Shown in pieces: positions 54,433-59,997 of a DNA stretch of 59,997 bases. The first letter of the stretch is position 1. The number at the start of each line of letters is the position of its first letter. The notes beneath the pieces are model-generated. The model was not told the DNA's origin. It saw nothing but the letters and a program-made list of their open reading frames with translations, and ran no database searches. Origin of the DNA: Bradyrhizobium manausense (lineage in GTDB: Bacteria > Pseudomonadota > Alphaproteobacteria > Rhizobiales > Xanthobacteraceae); assembly GCF_018129685.1 (NCBI RefSeq), contig NZ_JAFCLG010000029.1:1-59997 (forward strand). Direction: 5' to 3'. Position numbers and translations under genes: made by a program.

Positions 54433-55707
54433 GTGGCGGCGGCGTTCTTTATCATATTGGTTACTATCGCCGCACTTCCGGCACTCGCCGTTGCAACGAG
54501 CGACATCGTCAAAGATGCCCTGTTAGTTTTGAGTGGATTCTTGCTAGCGTCGGTTGCATTGGGCGCCAGTTCGTCGCTGAAATCCGGGCTTCCACGAATA
54601 GCACCACTTCTCCCCTGCATCGTGTTTCCATGCGCGTGGATGATTTTTCAATCTATCCCGCTACCACTCGTGCCGCTTGCGAACCCGATCTGGTCAACCG
54701 CTTCGGACGCGCTCATTGGCGGCACCTCCGGTCATATCAGCGTTGCCCCCGCACTGACGATATGGAGCCTCCTGAACTATCTGAGCATGCTCGCTCTTAC
54801 AATTTCGGTGGCCATCGTAGCGGGCGATCGCCGGCGCGCAGCAATAGTCCTGTCCGCGCTGACGATCGCAACGATGACACTCTGCGCGGGCTTCTTGATA
54901 TCAGAGACTTGGCCGCTGACTGTCTTCTCGCTTCCCAAGCCGGCAATGCTCGCGATGTCGTCCTACACAATGATCCTGGTCATCTCGTTTGCAAAGTTGA
55001 TCAACGAGCGAACATCGAGCCGTACTCAAAAAGCGCCGATCAGCGCTGTTACCCCCTACGGCTTTTGCATTCTAGGCGCCGTCCTCGCCGGCTGGGCAAT
55101 GGCGCAGGGGCCTCTGGCCAATAGGGCGACCCTGGGTATTGCCTCAGCGTCACTGCTGCTCATGTTGCTAGCGCGCAGGTTGAACGTCCGTCCGTCGCTG
55201 GCTTTGTTGTTCGTCTCGGCATTGGTAGGAGGCGCGTCGACCATGATGCTCCTTCATTTCCAAAGGAGTCCCGGACTTGCAGGCTGGGCGGTCGATGCTC
55301 CCCAACAATCCATCGTAATCGTCACACGAATGCTGGCAACCACACCCCCGTTCGGGAGTGGCGTTGGAGCCTTTGAATCCCTTTCGCAGGTTTATAGCGA
55401 ATTGAGTACTGTGCCCACGGGCCCGGTCAGCACCACATCCACGATAGTGATCGAATGGGGCCCGTGGGCTGCGGCCATCGTTACGTTCCTGGTTATTTTG
55501 CTTTTTGGATCGCTTACTCTCGCCGCGATGAAGAGAGGCCGTGACGCGTCGTATTCCGCCGCCGCCGCCACCTTGCTCATGGAAGCTAGCCTGCAGAGTT
55601 TCCTCGACCCGAGCCTTCTCGCTCCGGTTGTTCAAGTTGCTTTGGCTATCGCGCTCGGCCTGGGTCTAGCTCAACACATCGGTCGAAGCGACTTGCAGTC
55701 TAATTAG
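54433..55707 (+). CDS. polymerase/ligase-like multi-spanning membrane protein
   Basis: A 424-residue protein with about 10-11 membrane segments. The large loop has P-P-F-G-S-G-V-G-A-F-E-S, the type of motif found in Wzy_C/ligase proteins, and a W-G-P-W-A-A-A-I-V start of the last cluster. The likeness is weaker than for the two other polymerase candidates. The start is GTG 54433 (AACAAG upstream); an earlier start cannot be ruled out. The 3' end overlaps the convergent BTLCP gene by 4 bases. Role in chain polymerisation or ligation is inferred. Confidence 0.6.
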   Translation: MAAAFFIILVTIAALPALAVATSDIVKDALLVLSGFLLASVALGASSSLKSGLPRIAPLLPCIVFPCAWMIFQSIPLPLVPLANPIWSTASDALIGGTSGHISVAPALTIWSLLNYLSMLALTISVAIVAGDRRRAAIVLSALTIATMTLCAGFLISETWPLTVFSLPKPAMLAMSSYTMILVISFAKLINERTSSRTQKAPISAVTPYGFCILGAVLAGWAMAQGPLANRATLGIASASLLLMLLARRLNVRPSLALLFVSALVGGASTMMLLHFQRSPGLAGWAVDAPQQSIVIVTRMLATTPPFGSGVGAFESLSQVYSELSTVPTGPVSTTSTIVIEWGPWAAAIVTFLVILLFGSLTLAAMKRGRDASYSAAAATLLMEASLQSFLDPSLLAPVVQVALAIALGLGLAQHIGRSDLQSN

Positions 55708-56315
55708 ACCCGGTTGGATGCAATAGTGGCCCAAACTCTGGAATGCTCAGGGCTTTGCATCCGAACCCAGCGATAGGGCGCTGATGACCAAGGCTTGATT
55801 TCAGCACTGAGGTTATCAAGTACCAGATCGCCGCCGGTCGTGCGCACCACCAGAACCAGGTGATGTTCACCCGACCTCATTTCGACCTCGCTGAGCAACA
55901 GCGCTCGTGCCGGCCACCCCAACTCCAGAAGCTCATGCCGCTTGGTAACAGCATAATCGTTGCAATCCCCGCGCTCCGGAGCCACCAACCAGCGTTCCGC
56001 GGTGATCCCAAGATCGTTACGCTCGGGGACAATCTGCCGGTTAACCTGTTGATTGACCTCTTTCAATTCAGCCCAACGCTCCATCGTGAAACGAACAGGG
56101 CCCCGACGAAACATATTCTGCTTGTGGCAGTCATTTTGGTAGCGGGCACAAAATTGCAGGTAGGCCATCGGCGGCATGGTCAATCGATCAAATTTAATCC
56201 GCTGTGCAGCCTTCTGAAGTCCGATAGGCATGCCAACGAGCCCTGCGTAGCTAGGACTCAAGCCCACGGCGGCTCCGATCAAAATCCCCGCAAGCCAAAT
56301 GAGCTTCTGTCGCAT
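55704..56315 (-). CDS. BTLCP (transglutaminase-like cysteine proteinase), LapG-type fold
   Basis: A 203-residue protein with a signal peptide (about residues 1-24, S-Y-A). The BTLCP family shape is seen in G-D-C118-N-D-Y-A-V-T-K (catalytic cysteine), G-E-H151-H-L-V-L-V-V (catalytic histidine) and L-V-L-D167-N-L (aspartate). Family members such as LapG cut large surface adhesins, or act elsewhere in the periplasm. No LapD-like GGDEF/EAL partner and no large adhesin are in the window. ATG 56315 was chosen as the signal-peptide start; an earlier start (56354) adds 13 unlikely residues. Confidence 0.8.
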   Translation of the reverse strand: MRQKLIWLAGILIGAAVGLSPSYAGLVGMPIGLQKAAQRIKFDRLTMPPMAYLQFCARYQNDCHKQNMFRRGPVRFTMERWAELKEVNQQVNRQIVPERNDLGITAERWLVAPERGDCNDYAVTKRHELLELGWPARALLLSEVEMRSGEHHLVLVVRTTGGDLVLDNLSAEIKPWSSAPYRWVRMQSPEHSRVWATIASNRV

Positions 56316-56503
56316 GTTCGTCCGCCCCTCAATATCCCTATTGGCCCAAGTCATAAGGTCTAAGGCCTTGAAATTTTGCGCGTTTTAGACGACGAATAAG
56401 AATCGAATTCGAAAAATCGGGCAAATGACCCGTTAACCATATTGCCCCCTGTTTTCTAAACTGAGAAGTCGAAACTTATCTCTGGGGCTGGGCTGGCGGG
56501 CAG

Positions 56504-57244
56504 ATGGTGCGGTGGTCGAAATCAAAACAGAGGACGAAGAGACCATCGCTTCCCGAGGGAATTCGCGTTTATGCAATGACCGATATTCATGGATGCGCCG
56601 ATCAGCTCGAGCGAATGTTCACCGTGATCGACCGGGATCTTTCGACGGCTAACTCGATCCGGCCCATCCATGTTTTCTTGGGGGACTATATCGATCGCGG
56701 TCCAGCATCGCGCGAAACGATCGAGCTATTGGCGCGTAGAAGCCAGCACCACGAAACGATCTTTCTGAAGGGCAACCACGAGGCGTTCCTGCTGGAGGTC
56801 TTGAACGACCCTTCACAGTTCTCCAACTGGAAGCAATTCGGCGGAATTCAAACGTTGATTTCGTATGGTTTACGTCCGCCATTGAATCCCGACGCCAAGC
56901 AGCAGCTCGAACTGATCGAGGAGTTGCGCGCGAAGATTCCAGCATATCAGTTGGCGTTCCTCAACGCGCTGCGCGCCCGCTTCGTTTGCGGGGATTTTTT
57001 CTTCGTTCACGCTGGTGTTCGCCCCGGCGTCGCTTTGGCGCAACAGCAAGAGCAAGATTTGCTCTGGATACGCGAAGAGTTCTTAGTGCACGAAAAGAAC
57101 TTTGAGAAATACATTGTTCATGGGCACACTCCGGTTCAAACACCTGACATTCGTTCGAACAGAGCCAACATAGATACCGGCGCGTACGCGACAGGAAATT
57201 TGACTCTGCTCACGATCCAGGGTGACAGCATGTTGGCGATCTAA
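56504..57244 (+). CDS. PPP-type metallophosphatase
   Basis: A 246-residue phosphatase with all five motifs of the PPP/calcineurin-like fold: D-I-H-G (27-30), G-D-Y-I-D-R-G (60-66), G-N-H-E (90-93), H-A-G (about 175) and H-G-H-T (about 210). Bacterial members dephosphorylate serine, threonine or tyrosine, or signalling nucleotides. No signal peptide is present, so it is cytoplasmic. It begins an operon with the membrane-anchored protein 2 bases downstream. It could reverse the Wzc-type kinase, which otherwise has no visible phosphatase here; that is inference. Confidence 0.85.
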   Translation: MVRWSKSKQRTKRPSLPEGIRVYAMTDIHGCADQLERMFTVIDRDLSTANSIRPIHVFLGDYIDRGPASRETIELLARRSQHHETIFLKGNHEAFLLEVLNDPSQFSNWKQFGGIQTLISYGLRPPLNPDAKQQLELIEELRAKIPAYQLAFLNALRARFVCGDFFFVHAGVRPGVALAQQQEQDLLWIREEFLVHEKNFEKYIVHGHTPVQTPDIRSNRANIDTGAYATGNLTLLTIQGDSMLAI

Positions 57245-57246
57245 TT

Positions 57247-57822
57247 ATGCGTTTAACTGGTTTTCGCATCTTACTGTTGGCAGCCGCCGGATTGCTGGGC
57301 TTAGCCGGTCTAGTAAACCTCGGCGAACGAATCTTTCCTTCGTCGTTTGGCGGCTTATCCAGCGCGCCCGGCGCCATATCGTCGTACGCGGAAGAGATTT
57401 CGAGTAACGCCATCAGGTCGCGCAATATCGAGGAAAACAATCGAGCTCAGGCCGTCATCGAGCACGCGCTGCGCCGTTCCCCCTATGCGGGCAATCTATG
57501 GCTGTCCCTGGCGCTGTTAAGGGCACAGCTCAACAATGCTACGCCCCTTGTAGGCTCGGCGCTCAAGCTCAGCTATCTCACAGCCCCCAACGACTTCCGG
57601 CTCATGGTGGCCCGGACTATTTTGACAGCAACCACGATAGCCGTGAAAGATCCGGATCTGCAGGAGCTGGCCAAGGGCGATATCCGGGTCATCTTAACCC
57701 GACGCCAAGACCTGTCCGCCGGGATCCGAGCGGCTTTCGAACAGTCAAACTCAGATGGACGCGCATTTCTCAAGCAAGCGACCAGCACAATTGACCCCAG
57801 TTGGTCCGTCCAATTGCACTAG
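57247..57822 (+). CDS. membrane-anchored protein, distant relative of the gene at 44903
   Basis: A 191-residue protein starting 2 bases after the phosphatase stop. Residues 5-25 form an N-terminal anchor; the rest is helical, with N-L-W-L-S-L-A-L-L-R and L-S-Y-L-T-A-P-N-D-F that line up with the middle of the protein at 44903. Both have an anchor, similar repeat-like spacing and a place in the polysaccharide locus. The family has no name known to me. Coupling to the phosphatase suggests the two act together. Confidence 0.65.
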   Translation: MRLTGFRILLLAAAGLLGLAGLVNLGERIFPSSFGGLSSAPGAISSYAEEISSNAIRSRNIEENNRAQAVIEHALRRSPYAGNLWLSLALLRAQLNNATPLVGSALKLSYLTAPNDFRLMVARTILTATTIAVKDPDLQELAKGDIRVILTRRQDLSAGIRAAFEQSNSDGRAFLKQATSTIDPSWSVQLH

Positions 57823-57880
57823 GGAGTGCCCTTGCTGAAATGCGAAGCCGCCGGTAAGGTTAGCAGCAGAGAGGGATGTC

Positions 57881-58198
57881 ATGAAATTTGCCAGAGCGGC
57901 CCTTATCGGCTTTTTTAGCCTGTTGGTCACCGAGCAGGCCGTTGCCGCTGACTACGCGGTACAGCCAAGGTCGGTAGCGGCCTCGGACATAATTGATCGC
58001 GGGCCAAATCCCTACTGCGGTCCCCGGTGCGGCTGCCCCACCGTCACCGTCGTTCGGCACCGACAGTTGATCCAGTATCTGCCCTCAAGCTTCGACCCGC
58101 GGACCCGCGATGAACCTTACTATGCCTACGGGCGTATCCGGAGCTATCCAAGGTACGGATTGGCATGCGCTAGCGAAACGGTCAGGACACTGTACTGA
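57881..58198 (+). CDS. small secreted protein with cysteine pair (105 aa)
   Basis: ATG 57881 follows AGAGAGGG. A signal peptide (about residues 1-23, A-V-A-A) precedes a mature part with a C-G-P-R-C-G-C cluster (about residue 46-52) and a tyrosine-rich tail. Proteins of this shape are common in Bradyrhizobium. Function unknown. It follows the phosphatase pair after 58 bases and may have its own promoter. Confidence 0.6.
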   Translation: MKFARAALIGFFSLLVTEQAVAADYAVQPRSVAASDIIDRGPNPYCGPRCGCPTVTVVRHRQLIQYLPSSFDPRTRDEPYYAYGRIRSYPRYGLACASETVRTLY

Positions 58199-58204
58199 GC
58201 TTGT

Positions 58205-58228
58205 GGGGGCAAAGCTTCGCGCGCCCCC
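58205..58228. terminator. bidirectional GC-rich stem-loop
   Basis: GGGGGC and GCCCCC form a 6-base stem around a 12-base loop between convergent genes. There is no long T-run on either side, so termination is probable rather than certain. Confidence 0.45.
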
Positions 58229-58255
58229 GGCTTCTACTATTGGGAGCTGAGGTGC

Positions 58256-58669
58256 TTAGGCCGCCGCCGAAGATGTCAGTTCTGGGAAGCGGGTGAGCAA
58301 GGCCGTCTTCAAGAACTTAAAATGCGAGATCGAGGCTGATAGTTCGCGTAAGCGCCGTTGGCCGTTTTCAATCTCGGCGTCAAACAGATCCTGATGATGA
58401 CTATCGAGCGACTCTCGCTCAAGATATTCGTCAGTGCCATTTCCGAGCGTTACCGCCGCTCGAGCCAAAACATCATCCACGCGTCGATTAAGGCCGGCAT
58501 GCTCTCGCTCCGCCTGGCCGAGCGCCGTCTCTACCGCTTCCAAAATTGCAGCGACCCGCTGTTGATCCGTGTCTTGATCGCGCTCCGGAGAACGGGCCCT
58601 GAATTGCGCGTCCTTAGATCGGGAGCTGAGAATGTTGTGCGCGCGAGCCCGCAAGAATCGTCGAAACAT
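58256..58669 (-). CDS. coiled-coil protein of unknown function (137 aa)
   Basis: A helical, charged protein with a likely coiled coil over residues about 35-75. ATG 58669 has GGGGAG about 8 bases upstream; TTG 58708 in the same frame is an alternative without a good site. It lies just downstream of the 87-residue protein gene on the same strand and is probably read with it. No domain or export signal is seen. Confidence 0.55.
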   Translation of the reverse strand: MFRRFLRARAHNILSSRSKDAQFRARSPERDQDTDQQRVAAILEAVETALGQAEREHAGLNRRVDDVLARAAVTLGNGTDEYLERESLDSHHQDLFDAEIENGQRRLRELSASISHFKFLKTALLTRFPELTSSAAA

Positions 58670-58710
58670 TGGCAGGTCTCCCCGAGAGCCGGGACGAAGA
58701 TCATTCAAAT

Positions 58711-58974
58711 CTAGTTAACAAACGATGAATCGGCCTTGCCGCTGTTCTCGGATGTGAGCCAATTTTTCCATGCGATGTCGTGCCGTATATAGAGTTCGGT
58801 CCACCGACAATTTGAGGCCGTGTCAGCAGCCTCATGTTGCTGACGCACTCCATGGACATCCGCGTCCAAATGTTCAAACTCGGCTGTCTCCTCCCGCGTA
58901 AGGCCGACAAGGACCCGGTGGCCGGCATGATCGGCGATGTATCGTCGGGGAACAGATCGCTTAAGCGTGTTCAT
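58711..58974 (-). CDS. small basic/acidic protein (87 aa)
   Basis: A polar protein with no signal peptide or membrane helix. Residues about 8-27 read R-R-Y-I-A-D-H-A-G-H-R-V-L-V-G-L-T, a pattern I cannot place. Its ATG lies inside the last codons of a short membrane-protein frame (58961-59089), so translation may be coupled. It is followed by the coiled-coil gene. Function unknown. Confidence 0.5.
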   Translation of the reverse strand: MNTLKRSVPRRYIADHAGHRVLVGLTREETAEFEHLDADVHGVRQQHEAADTASNCRWTELYIRHDIAWKNWLTSENSGKADSSFVN

Positions 58975-59089
58975 CGCTATCTAACCGAAATATCCAAGGC
59001 CCCTTCCCGCGGTCTAGACGCCGGCCGAAAAACCACAAGAAACCTGCGACCGCAGCAAAACTGAAGATCGTCAGCATCAAAAGAAGCAC
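58961..59089 (-). CDS. putative small membrane protein (42 aa) overlapping the next gene
   Basis: A 42-codon frame starting GTG 59089 (an internal ATG lies at residue 5). Residues 2-21 are very hydrophobic (L-L-L-M-L-T-I-F-S-F-A-A-V-A-G-F-L-W-F-F), followed by R-R-L-D-R-G-K-G and a polar end. It overlaps the start of the 87-residue gene by 14 bases. The design, a single helix plus basic flank, supports a real gene; the ribosome binding site is weak. Confidence 0.4.
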   Translation of the reverse strand: MLLLMLTIFSFAAVAGFLWFFGRRLDRGKGPWIFRLDSDEHA

Positions 59090-59217
59090 GGAATAAGCTC
59101 ATCGCAAAATTGCATCAGCTTGCTGCTTCTAAGGCGCAATAACTCGTCAGGCAACTAACGCCGGCATTTAACCTAATCAAGAAAGGTTACTCGCCGCGAT
59201 CGAAGTGTCCGCAAGGC

Positions 59218-59379
59218 TCATCGCGATCGATCAGCGCGGACGTAACCATCCGAAACGTAACGCCTGTACAATTGCTGCCGCCGATACTGTCCCAAGCGGC
59301 GATGTGAGCGCAGCGCCCTTAGCGCGTATCCTGCGATACTACCCAGTAGAAAAGCGGGCAGTAAAAACAAAGGAGTCAT
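59218..59379 (-). CDS. putative small membrane protein with basic tail (53 aa)
   Basis: ATG 59379 has GGAGG 9 bases upstream. Residues 3-20 are hydrophobic (P-L-F-L-L-P-A-F-L-L-G-S-I-A-G-Y), followed by a strongly basic tail (R-A-L-R-S-H-R-R, then Q-Y-R-R-Q-Q-L-Y-R-R). The layout (helix, G-Y, then R-rich tail) recalls the paralogue pair at 3701 and 4796, though shorter. Function unknown. Confidence 0.5.
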   Translation of the reverse strand: MTPLFLLPAFLLGSIAGYALRALRSHRRLGQYRRQQLYRRYVSDGYVRADRSR

Positions 59380-59823
59380 CTCGACGATCCTCCATGGCTC
59401 GCTTGCAGTTCACTTCTCACACTATTACGAGAAGCGGATTTGCGCGTGCCAAAAATGATTTCAAATTGGGGTTTGGGGTGCAGCAGACTGCCCATCGTAT
59501 GGGCGTTCTCGCCTTCGTTACCGAAACGAAGAAGGTTCCCTCATCTTGCGCGAGCATTCGCTGCTTACGGAACCGCTTCGCGCGCGCATGAGGCACGAAG
59601 GTCCCCTCAATTCGACGGTCTGGTTGCTTGGCATGAACGTAGGGCAACCGCTCGCAAAAAGTTCGGCGACGCCAGGCCATGCGCCCCTGCAATTCATGAT
59701 CGTGCGTAGCGCCTTCCTCGCCAGTTGGGACAATGACCCACGAACATGCGCCTAGCCTGTGATACGTCGATGCGACATTGAACAGCGAGTTCAGGAATGA
59801 TGATTAATCGAGAGTGGGGTTGT
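59380..59823. other. gene-free stretch before the partial membrane-fusion gene
   Basis: About 440 bases with only short overlapping frames and no recognisable domain, RNA gene or element end. The promoter of the small gene at 59218 should lie near 59390-59450. Confidence 0.3.
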
Positions 59824-59997
59824 CTACTTCTCCCTGAACGCCCGCATGAACTGGTCGTGCAGCGGCTTCAACAAGTACGACAGCATGGTGCGGTCGCCGG
59901 TCTGGACGAAGGCTTCCACGGGCATGCCGGGGATCAGCTTGGAATCACCAAGCTTGGCGACCTCTTCAGCCGACATCGAGACGCGGATCGTATAATA
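59824..59997 (-). CDS. HlyD-family membrane-fusion protein, C-terminal fragment
   Basis: The last 57 codons of a minus-strand gene that enters from the right edge. The sequence (Y-Y-T-I-R-V-S-M, then L-I-P-G-M-P-V-E-A-F-V-Q-T-G-D-R-T-M, ending R-A-F-R-E-K) matches the C-terminus of the membrane-fusion protein at 39724-41022 closely, residue for residue over most of its length. A second type I secretion system therefore probably lies just beyond the window. Only the end is visible, so the start, partners and substrate are unknown. Confidence 0.85.
   Translation of the reverse strand, partial: YYTIRVSMSAEEVAKLGDSKLIPGMPVEAFVQTGDRTMLSYLLKPLHDQFMRAFREK

Overview
The window looks like a chromosomal segment of a Bradyrhizobium-type alphaproteobacterium (Nitrobacteraceae). 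This is inferred from the fairly high GC, the style of the proteins, many short secreted or single-helix proteins, IS66/IS481/IS5 elements, and an exopolysaccharide locus with Exo/Wza/Wzc-type functions. No rRNA, tRNA or CRISPR array was recognised.

Positions 1-15,000 are a gene-poor, decayed accessory region. It holds the start of an IS5-type transposase at the left edge, a complete IS481 element (5231-6276, 6-bp target duplication), a 619-bp internally deleted IS66 relative (7896-8514, 8-bp duplication) and a full IS66 element (10149-12933, 8-bp duplication) whose tnpC is ruined but which carries a translationally coupled passenger gene. Between them lie two secreted-protein genes broken by in-frame TAA codons, a frameshifted phage-structural remnant, a pair of paralogous small membrane proteins, a KOW-like protein, a lipoprotein and an M23 metallopeptidase.

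Positions 15,000-36,965 form a polysaccharide locus. A four-gene plus-strand operon (17,070-21,010) encodes all four activities for GDP-D-glycero-alpha-D-manno-heptose (GmhA, an HddC-GmhB fusion, HddA) plus an epimerase/dehydratase. A minus-strand run encodes a two-domain GT2-GT4 glycosyltransferase, an ExoA-like GT2 and a Wzx flippase. A GH16 glycanase, an ExoQ-like polymerase, a pyruvyl transferase, two methyltransferases, an RTX-type GH16 glycanase, two acyltransferases and another sugar epimerase follow.

Positions 37,170-41,022 are a type I secretion module: a small RTX protein, an ABC exporter and a membrane-fusion protein. They probably export the RTX protein and the RTX-GH16 glycanase, since both end in an acidic residue followed by hydrophobic residues. 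A third acyltransferase (OatA-like) and a three-gene operon with an orphan NMT1/THI5-like binding protein follow.

Positions 44,903-53,181 (minus strand) are the assembly operon: initiating phosphoglycosyltransferase, Wza-like outer-membrane exporter, polymerase/ligase, a secreted glycine/serine-rich protein, Wzc-like co-polymerase/tyrosine kinase, and a membrane-anchored protein. Positions 53,332-59,997 hold further envelope genes: a secreted protein, a third polymerase-like protein, a periplasmic cysteine proteinase of the BTLCP/LapG family, a PPP-type phosphatase with a partner related to the last gene of the assembly operon, several small proteins, and the 3' end of a second membrane-fusion gene at the right edge.

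Together the locus can make, polymerise, decorate (heptose, pyruvyl, acyl, methyl), export and trim an extracellular polysaccharide. No activity has been tested; all functions come from motifs and context read by eye.
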